A stretch of 64,000 nucleotides of DNA from Nemopilema nomurai. Lineage: Eukaryota > Cnidaria > Scyphozoa > Rhizostomeae > Rhizostomatidae. The notes under the pieces were generated by a model. It worked only from the letters and a program-made list of their open reading frames with translations, was not told the DNA's origin and searched no databases. A program made the translations under genes and the position numbers. Below, piece by piece: positions 1-12,400 of this stretch. The stretch is from positions 1,612,001-1,676,000 of the forward strand of contig ML133457.1 in NCBI GenBank assembly GCA_003864495.1. The letters run 5' to 3'. Numbering within the stretch: the stretch's first letter is position 1; each line of letters starts with the position of its first letter.

Positions 1-230
1 GTGGCTTGTTTGGCGCATCCGGAATTTCGAAGCCTCAAATTACTGTAATTGCGAAGGAGGATGCCCTGTTTATATCTGACGTCATAAGAAGGCATATTTA
101 CCTGGCTAGAAATTTCTCGCAGCGCATTTCAGGATGTTTTCGTCAGGATAGAGGTAACCCAGCTCGTCCACAGTCCAGAAATAATAAAAAGCAGGTTGAT
201 CGAAGCAGTTGCAGTGCGCAGGATAGAACC

Positions 231-466
231 ATGGCTAATGTCACCCTTGGCTCTTTCGTGGAGACCTGGGACAACTTCACGTTCGCCGTGTTGCCGCACG
301 AACTGCTGAATGACACGGAACACACGCACGCGCAACACGAAGACATCCCGTATACGGTGCTTTCATCTTTGCCGGCCTGCTTGTTGGAGGTAATGCCTGC
401 GATCCTCTTCATCGCGCTGTTGTTTTGCGAATTAGGCCGGCACTTTTGCTGCTTGTATTTTGAAAC
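231..466 (+). CDS. SLC9C1: SLC9C1 exon 1: N terminus and first membrane segment
   Basis: The reading frame from ATG 231 begins MANVTLGSFVETWDNF, has early N-glycosylation sequons (NVT, NFT, NDT), then a hydrophobic segment VMPAILFIALLFCELG. Exon 2 starts with two bases of a split codon, so this exon should end in phase 1. The GT sites seen at 390 (phase 0), 455 and 467 (phase 2) do not give that phase, so the end given here is only the last plausible donor. A small unseen exon, a non-canonical donor or a sequence error could explain the mismatch. Confidence 0.55.
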
Positions 467-3400
467 GTTAGTCTTTACAACGCTACAATGTATCTACATT
501 ATCCTCTGACTCTGTTGTTGCATAGACGCTTATTCCTAGCGCCAGACATTTTCAGGATGATGACCTGGACAATCATTGCTGCAAGCGGTCCACTCGTTGT
601 TAACTTAATGAAAGTTGACATCGCCAATCATTACAAAAGCATCTATATATGTAAAAAGGGTTTAAGTGAAACAGCCGTGACATCGGTTAATCTCTCTAAA
701 ACAAAGATTTAACAGTTATCTTGTAATCATGTCCTGTAATGCCGTTCATTTTGGACAAAACTATAGCTGCGTTTCAATGGGAACGGTTCCAAATTGAGCC
801 GTTCCCAAGCAGGTCCACCTAAAAGGTTGGCACTGTAAAGAACCGCACTGAAAAATCCGACTGGAGGCAATTCGTCGTGCGCGAATGGATAAAAAGAAGC
901 AATTCTACACAGTACAGCTCCAAAGACATCGTGTAAACGCATCCTTAGTCCGCCTCGTGTCATTAAACATCTATGTATTTCACATAGCCCCCAAAACACT
1001 TACTCGCATTTTCAGCGTTCATGATATCCTTTCCTGAGATGTAAATACAAACTCCATAGAAGGCACTTCAGATTATCTACATTTGCTGAATTGGCTCCTT
1101 TCATCTTCTTGCATTTAGTCTACCTTCTTACTCTCCTTGATGTACCCGATTTTAATAAAGAAATCTAGATAAATAACAGTGTTACCAGGATGTCTTGTAT
1201 GCCAGGGAGCTGACTGAATACTGTTTCCATATCATATGTAGGACCAGAGTTAGCTAAACTGTCTTCGGAACTTGTCTTCGCTGGACCAGCTCTTTTTCAC
1301 TTTTACTGCATCGGATTGCCTTCTTTTATACTTCCTTCCTTTGTAGCATGCGTTCGACAGCTTATCCAGAACTGGCCTATTCCCTACACGGTGTTGGTAA
1401 TGCTGCTTGGAATGGCTCTTGGGGCCATATCTTCAAGATATCCCTCAGTGCGCAGGTGCGTATAATTCTATCCCCAGAACGAACGAGTCCTCCTCCACAT
1501 TGCTTTTGGCATCGAAAAAGCTCGCTGCAAAATCATTACCTTTGAACGTTTTCATTCAACGATTGATTTATTCTACGGAAGAATTTATACCCATTACACA
1601 CGAAGAACCAGTGAATATTTGCAATAAAGCATAATTTCAATGACACAAGAGAGGATAGCATGTTTAACTGAAGTAAGTGTGCGTTGTCTTCTGATTTTAG
1701 CTACACGACCTTCTCCACTAAAGACCCGCATCTGGTTCTAACTACCTTCCTTCCTGTGCTTCTTTTCGACTCCGCTTTCGCCATGGACGTTCACACCTTC
1801 TACAAAATGTTTCTTCAGGTGAGGCTCTCTGGTGACCTGCAAATGACATGTGCATGTTTGAATCCATCTTCTATTAATACATCTCCAGATTAGAGCTACT
1901 ATGAAACAAATAAATAATGAAGGATCATAGATATATCAAATAAATATGAGCAAATATGGAAGAGAGTGAGGTACTTCTGTTAGGTGTATATAATACAAAC
2001 AGCATTCTGTTAAGTATATATTGCTTTTAAGCGTTTCTTTCTATTTTAACCTGAATGATTTTTCGCATTAAGCTAGAATACTTGTCCGTAGGCATTGAGC
2101 TGCACCCAATTTTATTCCTTTGAACCAGATTACGAGAAAAGCTTCCATTAAAGAAATACGAAGCGATATGTAACACTTTGTAGATCGTGTGGAATGGACT
2201 AGAGATCACATCTGTTATTTGAAAAGGCCTCTAGTCTGTCGATAATCGGCGCATTCTCTGAAAGCCATTCCCTTTTAGGCAAAAAATTTAAATAAAAAGT
2301 AAAAACAGTTGATAGAATTGATATGCTTGCGTTTTTGCGCAGATCCCTAAAAAGAGAACTGCGAGTTTTCAGAAGGGGGACTTTATCAATCAAGCATTGT
2401 GCTTTTTATGCAGAGTCAAAGACCTTTGCGGTTCATGCAACAAACATTTGTTTATTTCGCCATAGATTATAATCTTAGCCATACCAGGCATGGCTTTGGC
2501 GTCCTTTCTTACTGCAGTCATGGGGATGTACGTGTTCAGCTACAACTGGACCTGGAATCTCGCAATGCTTTTTGGGTCACTTATCAGCGCCACTGATCCG
2601 GTTGCTGTTGTTGCAGTCCTTAACAGCCTCGGTATGAGCACGTTTCGTGTGGATAATCTGTCATTAACTGAAATATAATTATATTCAATGCTGGTATGGT
2701 TGTCATTCAGGTATTCCGTAAACGAGGCGAAGGTGTTAGCCACTCGACCATCACGTCACCAGCTTACTGTAACTGAATCACTAACATGGTTAGCATGAAA
2801 CCAGCCTGTAGGCTCATTGTAAGCTGCAATCGCTCTCTAACATTAGCCACTCTGAAAAGCTGAAACTGATAATCTAAACGTGTTTCTTCCTCTGTATTCA
2901 TTGACTATTTTGATCCACCCTTTTTAACTCCATTTCTTTTACATGATTCAACAAGATTCGACTTTACCTTACAAGGCAAAGAGTTTCTTCTTGATTTCAA
3001 TTTCATTTTTAATAGTCATCTTTTAACTTGGGCCTAAAACATAATCATAAATGCACCATATTAATGAAACGTAAAAGTGGACTATCCATTTTATTTCAGG
3101 GAATCATAAGTGAACACCGCATTTAACATTCTGTATGCTGGTTCCACCTCGATTGCAGCTTTGATTATTTCTTGTTTTCATCTTTTGCAAGGAACTTCAA
3201 GGCAGCTTGGTACAATCATAGAAGGCGAGTCGCTGTTGAATGACGGATGTGCCATTGTCTTGTTCAACATGTTCTTTGCCTTGTCCTTCAAGGATGTTAC
3301 AAGTACGTCGTGTCATAGAATGTTTAGGCCCTTTCTCTTAAAAAATATCTTCACTTTTATTTAGACCCCTGCCATTTAATACATATTTGAAAATGACTGA

Positions 3401-6400
3401 TGCATGACTGATGCAGTCATGACTGAATTTATCAAATTGTTCATGCTAATTAATTCAAATCCAACTAGCAATGTATTTTTAATGGCATATTGTATTCATT
3501 ACTCATTTCATATTCTCGTTAACTATATAATTTAAGACCTTTATTGAAACTTCAGCTATGCTAAATTGTTAACAAAAGTCCTTAAGCAGCCTTCATTTGA
3601 TTATATTTGAGCTGCACTATGAAAGTTCTTTGATATCTGTTTCACGGTAAAGAGCATGTACCGAAAACGAAATGAGTAATTTTCAAACTGTACAGCTAGG
3701 CTACGTTCTGCACTTGAAATCTACATGCTTCATATCAAATAACCGAACTTTCAAACGGTTTTGCGCTCTTTGGCATATAAAATATTTAAAAAGCCTCAAA
3801 TTCAATTTTCAGCCACGCGTGTGCTCCTCTTCTTTCCACAACTGGCCTTCGGGGGATTCGCATTTGGGCTAGCTGCAGGGAAAGTCACAGTGTTTTGGCT
3901 ACAGAATGTGTACAACGATGCAATGGTCGAAATCACAATTACACTTGTGTCGACATATCTAACTTATTACGTGGGGGAGTTTGTGTTTGGTGTCTCGGGA
4001 GTACTGGCTGTTGTGATGCTGGGAATGGAAATCAATGCGCAGCGCACAAGCATTAGTCCTGAGCAGGAGGTTTTCTTGCATAGGTATGGTGAAGTTAGGC
4101 TCTGTCTTTCATTAATCCGTTTTCATTAATCACTCCACATTCGACAAACGTTTTCAAAAATTGGGCTTTGTGTTACCATTGGCACGCATCAAAACGGAGA
4201 AATTCGGCTTTCATATGAAAACGGAGTAATGGTAGCATACCCTCATTTGCATGGAAATGGCCTTTGGGACCGAGTTTATCCCAAAATGCTTTTTCTGAGC
4301 TCTAACTAGTAGAATTGTGTAAAGCACTTAAAACAGGGCACAAGTAGGAAAATTCAAACCTCGCAACTTGTCGAATAATGAAGTAATAAGCACTTAATCA
4401 CCATCACCTTGACTCATCTATGAAATTTGATGTTTTGAAATCAGAACAATTCTTATCAGGAAGGGTAATGATAAATGAAGACTGTATGAAATGCTAAAGG
4501 CTCAGATGTTTAAGAATGTAATGCGATGCCATAGGCTACTACCCATTCTATTCTACCAGATAGAAGGAGGGGGGGGGGGTCTTGATTTATGTTGATTGGC
4601 AGAGGGTGCTTTTGGTTAAGATGTATTCCCTAGTCATCTTATTAATCCAATGTCGTCCACTTAACTTTCCCATGTCACAAACTTAATACTTGCTGCCATG
4701 ACTGGGATCTAACTGATATTCTAATTTTCATCGCAGATTCTGGGAGATGCTTTCGTATCTAGCCAACACGCTTATTTTCGCGTTTGTTGGTGTTGCAATA
4801 ACCGAAAAAGCCTTTAAGAACTTGGAGGGAATCGACATCCTTTACATCATCATTGATTACATTGGCGTCATCATAATAAGGTTTGTTGCTTGATTGCCAA
4901 TGATTACTATCATTATCACTTAATCAAGAATCAGTAAAAGATTTGATTCCGTAATCATTGAATCGTCGTTATTGAAGTTGGCCAGGCAACGACATTCAAG
5001 TCAGTATCTTTATTTTGGATGTTTTCCGATTATTATCAAAATCATGTGCAGTTGTAGCGAATGATCGGCTATTTAAACATGCGAATGTTGATAGAATTAC
5101 TTTAATCGACCCTTCTCAATGTTTGATAGCTGACCTGGTTTCAAATGTGCATGCTCTTCTTCTGATTCAAACGTGAGTGTCAGTCAGTTTGGATGAAGAT
5201 AGGGCTTTGATTAATCATCATTCAATCACGTCTTTCAGAAGTGCTAGGCAGGTACCATTCAGAATCTTGAAGGACACACCCTTTTCATCATGGATTCCCC
5301 TGTTGCATTTCGGCACCAAGGCCAACATTGAGCTTTCTCTTTTTTATGCTTTCAATAGAAACCCCCTTTTGACGGATTCAGCACTGTAGTTGAAGTGATT
5401 TCTGTTTCTCGGCTTCACAATGAGTACTTTCTTCATTGAACAGGGCTTTAGTGATACTGTTCTTCAGTCCGATCTTGACTCGTCTGGGGTACGGTTTGAA
5501 GTGGCACGATGCAGTGGTCATGATCTGGGGCGGTCTCAGGGGAGCAGTGGGCCTTGCCCTGGCCTTGCAAGTTGCACTCGATCACAACGAAGTGGGCAGC
5601 AAGGTAAGGCAGCAGGCAACTTGTAGTGTCTATTCATATCCTCGCCTTACTGTCCATCAATTGGTCAAAACAATTAGGATACTTACTTGCAAACCAAAAC
5701 ATCGAATGTAGTTGTGACTTGGGAGTATTGGATTAAAATGTGATACTCAAGCTTGTTTTACTGAACATTTATAATGCTTCTTCTGAATAGGGAAGAAGAA
5801 AATTTGAAATTTGTTTCTAATGGGTGAGCTAATGACATTGCCTAATAGTAAAGCAGTTTTAAGATAGATTATTGTCAGCTGGTGATTCACGGCAAACTAG
5901 GGAGAATGGAATAGAGAGTCTTGTCTTTAAAATGGAATAGTGAGCACAGGTAAAATGGGTGAATAATATGACTTTACTTAGACAAAATTATCAAACAGTG
6001 TAGTTTGGGTAGTCTAATGACTATAATATTGTAGCAGAGAAAATTATCGGCCGGACCTATTAAAGAAGTCGCATCCGAGTTGCCTCGGACTATCTGTCAG
6101 GTCGGGCTGCTTCTTTACTCTAATTGATTGTCGGACGCGACAAAACCGGGAGGAACAATAACAAACTAATACACTGTCTGTTTTAGATGCTAGTTCATAC
6201 CGCAGGAATTGTGTTGCTGACTCTCATCTTCAATGCAACCACAATAAAACCACTGTTAAAAACTCTCGGAATGTCGGAGATATCCGATGCAAAGCGGGCC
6301 GCGATGTCGAATGCAATCAACCGCCTGAACGAAAGTCGGGAGCGATCATTATCTGTGATGAAGACAGATCGGTTCATGGCCGATGCAGACTGGGTCAGAG

Positions 6401-9400
6401 TGGAGAACGCCTGTTTGATGAATAACCCATACGAAGAAGGTTTAGACGAAGTATGGAAGCTATCTTTCAATGCAGAACTTTTATTCGTTCCCTGTAAAAA
6501 ACTGTCATTTAAAGGACTTGAAAGGAAAGAGAAATGCTGTAGCGAGAATGCGAAATCAGCTTAGTGTTTGAAGGGAATCTCAAGTCCACAGAACATAATT
6601 TCCCCAACATAATCAAACATAAGTATTTCCACAGACTTCAAAATCTGTTCTGCTTAGGGGCAGGCTCAGAATTGTTCTGAAGGGGGGTGGGGGCAGTTGA
6701 TAAAGGAGGTGCAGCACTTCTGATGTGAAATTATGATCCAAACAATCGAGCTAAAAGCTAAGGAATATATTTTAGGAAAGTAGAGTAGGAAATATTTGGC
6801 TTGCTGGCTTCAAGTAATCAATAATGTTTGGCAATGTGCGTGCCTTTTGAATAATCTAGAGAAAATAGGTCAATTTCATTAAGCATGCCTCCTTCTTACA
6901 GGACAATGGGGCTGAGGACATTCTAATTTTGCGCCACAGCAAATGTCCACAGTGTGCCTCGATGGTGCCAAATCAGCCCACTGCGAAGGAGTTTGCCGCC
7001 ATGTCAGAGGAAGGCCGTATAGCCATAATCAAGGCTGAGAAGATCAGCTTCTGGAAGCAATACGAACGAGGCTTGCTGTCCAGTGATGGCGTCCAAGTGC
7101 TTGTCAGTTTGGCTGACACCTGCCTCGATGAAAAGGACAGGTTGGAAATTTCATCTGGCTTTTCTTTAAATTTTAGTTATCCATTGTTTTGCGAAAAGGA
7201 TAGATTGGACGCTTCCCTTTGGTTTCTCTTTAAATCTCAGCTTTCCAATTAAACCAAAAAGTTATCTTCGATGAATCTTCTAATCTTAATTATCTAGTAA
7301 TCTTCTAATCCTAATCTATAATCTCCTAATCTTCACAAAGAGAATAGACTGGATGGTATCTTCGATTTACCTGCAATATCTTTACGAAAGGGCGGGTTTT
7401 ATGTTATCCTCGACAACTCCTCTAAACTTAATTTTACCAGAATCTTTGGAAGAGGATAAGTGGAATTTATGGTGGGGTGTTATCTTCGATTACCCTTATC
7501 ATTGCAAACAGCAAATACATATAGCATGAAAGTCTAGTTATAATCACAAAAATGACAGGCTTGTATTGATATAGGAGAAAAAGGTCCCTGGATATTACTA
7601 CTAGCGAGTTCCCCTATTATTCCAATAGAAGAGAAGCCCCTAAGTCCGTCCTCTCAGCTTGTACTAAAGGCCTTCTCTCCCTGCATAGGTTCATTCAACT
7701 GCGCGATCTGGATCAACATTGGAGTGTCCCACGCTACTGGGACATGATCGTAAGTTGCATTGCCATCTCCCGAAACATATATGTATGTATTCAACAGGAA
7801 ATCAGCATACCATAGCAAAGGCAATTAGAAACTACCTGGCTTGGTGCTAGCATTTGTGCCAGAAATCACACTGTGCGAAGAATAGCTTAAGTCAAGTTAG
7901 GTGAAAGTTGAGGTAAACTGTCAGCTTGACCTAGAGAACGTCAGAGATAATATCTAACAGGAGTCACATTTACACACCCTTTCGTATGATGGTATGATGA
8001 ACACTCGAATCTCCTTCGCATAGAGAACGAAGCTCATCCATTTGAAGCAGATGAAAGCCGCTGACCGCGTTCCTCCTCCGCGCAACATCTTCCTGCGCTA
8101 CAACTACATGATTGCGACGCACGTGGCCTTCGACATTCTGATGAACGTTCTCATCACCCTGAACATGGTTGCCATCATTTTCGAATTGACGGCCGATGAG
8201 AACGCTTCGTATATGATCTACCTTCAGTACATTAACTACGTCTACTTCCTCGTCTTCTTCTTTGAAGCTATCATCAAGGTTTGTATGACTTGTATGATGC
8301 TCAAGCATGTGCCACTTAATGGTAAGAAGCTCATTAAGTCGTGTGGCAAAGACACTTATCTACATGCCCGCGAGACTGGCTTTGTATTTAAATTGTCGCA
8401 AGATGTGCACGTCATCATTCTTCCGTCATCATTATCCACTGTAGTAGATAATTAGATTACACCAAGAGCCCAATGTTAGATATTTGCTCTGTTTATATGC
8501 GAAGTTACCCGTAATGAAACGAAAACAGCTTTTTATCAAATACCAGACACAAGCAAGAAGGCCCATGTTCTAAACTTCTTCAGAATTCGAACAAAAGTGT
8601 TTGCAGACTACCTTTTCCCCTACAAAGCAATTTTTGCTATTTTTAAGCTCTGTACCACCAATAATATATTTACATAACTAAGAAAGGCCACTTGCTTACC
8701 CTCCTCCCCCCTTGTATCCTAAGATGAGCATTTTTAGAGTTTTCTTAAAAACATTAATATACCACACTTTGCTCTACTGTGAGACCTTCCTTATTAAGAC
8801 CTACTATTATTCCTAAATCTGATTCTTTATTTGCTCTAGACTTTTGGATTCAGGATGCATTTTTTCAAAGACTATTGGAACCTGTTGGACCTGTTTATCG
8901 TGTTCTTGAGTGCAGTTGATATCGTACTGGACATCGTTGCCGCTGGCTCCATGGGTGGCTTCTCGCCCAGCGTACTCAAAGTGGCCAAGATCTTCCGTGT
9001 ACTGCGAATGGGTCGTGTACTTAAACTCATCAAGGTAAGCAGCCATTGAATAGACTCTGTTACTGTCCTTACCATTCTACGTTTCCTTACCCTTACCTCA
9101 TCAAAACTGATGAGGGAGTACTGTACTGTAGTACTGGTGAGGTGGTGCATATGACGTAATACTCTCACGTTCTGCGATTAGAAACTCGCAGTAACTCTTA
9201 AAGGTGGAGATTTGAAGATTGGATACTCCTATGAGTTACTGATACAGAGCTTTTCCTTTTTTCCTTGAAGTGATCAGAGCATCACAAAAAATTCAACTAT
9301 TTTTTACATTTGTTTTCCAACTTTAAAGGAAAATGGCAAATTATGACTGACTCAAAAAACATTAACATGAATATATATTTGCTTTCAACCTGATATCCAG

Positions 9401-12400
9401 TTTCGATATCCTGTGTCTTCATACTTGCTTACACTAATAATCGACTCAATCCTTCTAGTCGCTGATTCCAAAACTCATCGACCTTGTCAATGACCGAATC
9501 AACAAGCAACTCAGCTTTGGTTATGACATTGGAAAAGGCTTTGTGATTGCGGAGGAGGATGTCATGAAAATGATCGACCAATTGGTTGTCGATGAGAAGA
9601 TAATGAAGGATCTCAAAATGAGGTCGGAGAAGAATCGCCTCGATATCATTCGAAGTCTTGGTAAGGATTAATTGATAAGCTTCATATTATACACAATTAC
9701 GGCTGATTTTACATTATTTCCTAGTATAATTTATTAATATATGTATTTGTAAAATCAAAGCAGAAAACTTCTTAAGACGGTGCAGGTAAGTCGACAAAAG
9801 TCTTTTCAAGCAAAGTGATCAGCTTCTTTCAGAAGACATTGGCATAATGTACCCACGGCTGGCCACCAGTTTTCCCATCTGGTTGCCGTCTACTGAACAA
9901 ATGGAGCGTGGTCTACTAAACCATGCTGGTTTTAATGGTCTATTCTATTGAATGGTCTAAACGGTCCTCGGTTTTGTAGAGGTAAAGTCTACTAGACTCT
10001 GATAAACATGTTAAAATCGTTGGTATTGAAACACCGCAACAGCATAGGTCGTCATGAATCACGAATCATGAGTCACGAATCGCTTAATCAAAGATCAATT
10101 TTAACATAGAATCAATGCCACCAACGTTTTCAGAATTTTCAGAAGTCTTTTTTGTTGCCTTGCTTTCTACTAAAGTAGCTGGCATGTTAACTATAAGCCT
10201 TGAACTAGGTTGCTTTCTTCATTCACTCTAGGCCTGCTACAAAGAGAGCATCCGGGCATTGCGATATCGGTGAAGACAAGGCAGGGCACACGATCCGTCC
10301 TGAACAACGCCCTTGACACCTTGGCACAACTCAGGTCCAATGGCGTCATGGACAAGTCCGAAGCCATCAAGCTCGAAATGGTGACGTCATATAATTCCTA
10401 GTGACAAAACATGTGATAAGCATGAAAAATTATTATTTTGTTATGGCTTGTGTGAATGTCATCTTGATTTATCGCTTGCTACAAGACACCCTGATAACTA
10501 ATTTATTAGCAGCTTCAACAAAAAGCAGCGAACGTAAAACGTTTTTAGTCTAAAACTAGCAGGGGGTGCCGTCTTAAAGCAGACCAGATGTCTTGACCCT
10601 AAACATGTATAAGTGAAGTTCCAATAATCTGATTCTAGCCACTGTGTGGAAACAATGTATCGATGTGATTGCCTTGTCTAGAAACGACAAGCTCTTTGAT
10701 TTCTACTCAAGTCGTAGACACAACACCATTAGAGACAAAGTTCTTCGCATTTTTCCCTTGCAGCTGATTCAAGAGAGGATGAAGAGACAGCTTAATGCTC
10801 CATCATTCATTGCTCCCAAAAAGCCTGAGTCTCTTTTGCGTGGGTTGCCATGGCTACGAGTGATGACCGAGGAGACTGTCAGCTACATTATTGAACAGGC
10901 CGAAATGATATCGTACGAGTTTGGTGACGTCATGTTGAGACAGGGGGAACCAACGGATGGTGTTTATCTGATAGTCTCTGGAATGGTCAAGGTAAGCACG
11001 GAGAATTGACGAGTTACAGTGGGGAATGAATACGTTACGATACAAGATGTAAACGCTGCGACAGGCGTTGCGGCTCATGGCGAAAGAGTTACGACTAAGT
11101 TTGAATTCGTAACCGCGTAATAAGCGTGTCAAGATTTGCGTACTTTTTGAAATCTTGTTAATAGGCTATGAGAACCGTGGCAGTGTCAAACGAGTGAATT
11201 GTAGCAAAGTATTGATCAGGTAAGGACGAAACTCGATGAAACCAAGGGAAAGAATATGTTATATTTCCTTCAAAATGTCATTTGTTGCTAGCGATGACCT
11301 GTCATTACTGTCCATTGTCATAAGAAATGTTTGTCTTTTAGTTGGTCGGTGTGTCAATGGCTGCCGCCCAGAGCAGGGTCCACTCGTACGTTGACTCTGA
11401 GTTGAACATCAGCACCGACTACCTGTGTGCTGGGAACGTCATTGGAGAAATGGGTCTCTTGACGGGCGGCATGCGAAATGCATCGGTTGTATGTGAAACG
11501 GCAGTCCAGGTATCAGGCCTTATACACTATATGATCATACTACAAAGTGGTGCAATACTCTTAGGAGGATATTTCATTCAAGCGCAAATAGTTGTAAAGC
11601 AATAGTTGTTATAGATTTGTTCAAGATTGCTAGGGAAACATTTACAAAGATCTCTTGTGCAAAAGCAATTAGCAGCTTGCAGTTTATTGCATTTGGAAAG
11701 TCTGCTCAATCAAAATTTGTACCTCTCTCTTGCTGTCTTAGAACTAACATGACGAAATATCCATTACCGTTATCCATTATTTATCATCAGAAAGATTTAG
11801 GTCTTTCACACACTACATGGAACTAGCCAAACAATTGGATTCATTTTGTGTGTAGCTACTGGTGAATAAATTTCTCTTTGATGCGAATTGATCAGAATTC
11901 ATACAATGCGACACTTTTTCAGGTCTATTACATATCAGCAGACAAGATGTACCACGCCCTGAAGCGGTTTCCTGGTTTGGAGGACAGTCTTTGGCGCGTC
12001 TGTGGCATCCGCATTGCTCTTCCAATCCTCATGGATCAGGCCGCATATAAGGTATCCAAGAGGTCCCTTTGCGAGCAGTTATCAGTGATGTAGAAACCGG
12101 AGGCAGAGGGACCATGTCTCCCCACTTTCTGGCAAACCATGTCCCTTCTAAAGCCAATAGCGCACTTGCCCATTTGCAAGCAATCATTGATAGAGCGTTA
12201 CGCTATTGATGTCAATCCTAGCATTGAGAAGACGTTCCCATTCACAGCCCAGGAAGGCCCCCCTTCTTTCTGCCTTCATTTGCCCTCTTCCATATGAAAG
12301 GTGCTCCTCGCATCCTTGATGACAGTCCAGTTTCACGTGTAATGAGAACTAAGCTGTTTTTTACATGCAATCGTAACATAAGACAATTTCCAAATGAAGA

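Noticed and set aside
779..806. Short inverted repeat GGGAACGG...CCGTTCCC in the first SLC9C1 intron
   Set aside because: 8-bp arms only; no target-site duplication or copy elsewhere in the window that I could confirm.
6060..6120. Intronic hairpin with AAAGAAG/CTTCTTT arms and inner CCGAG...CTCGG
   Set aside because: Too small and imperfect to call an RNA gene or element; no snoRNA box motifs identified.
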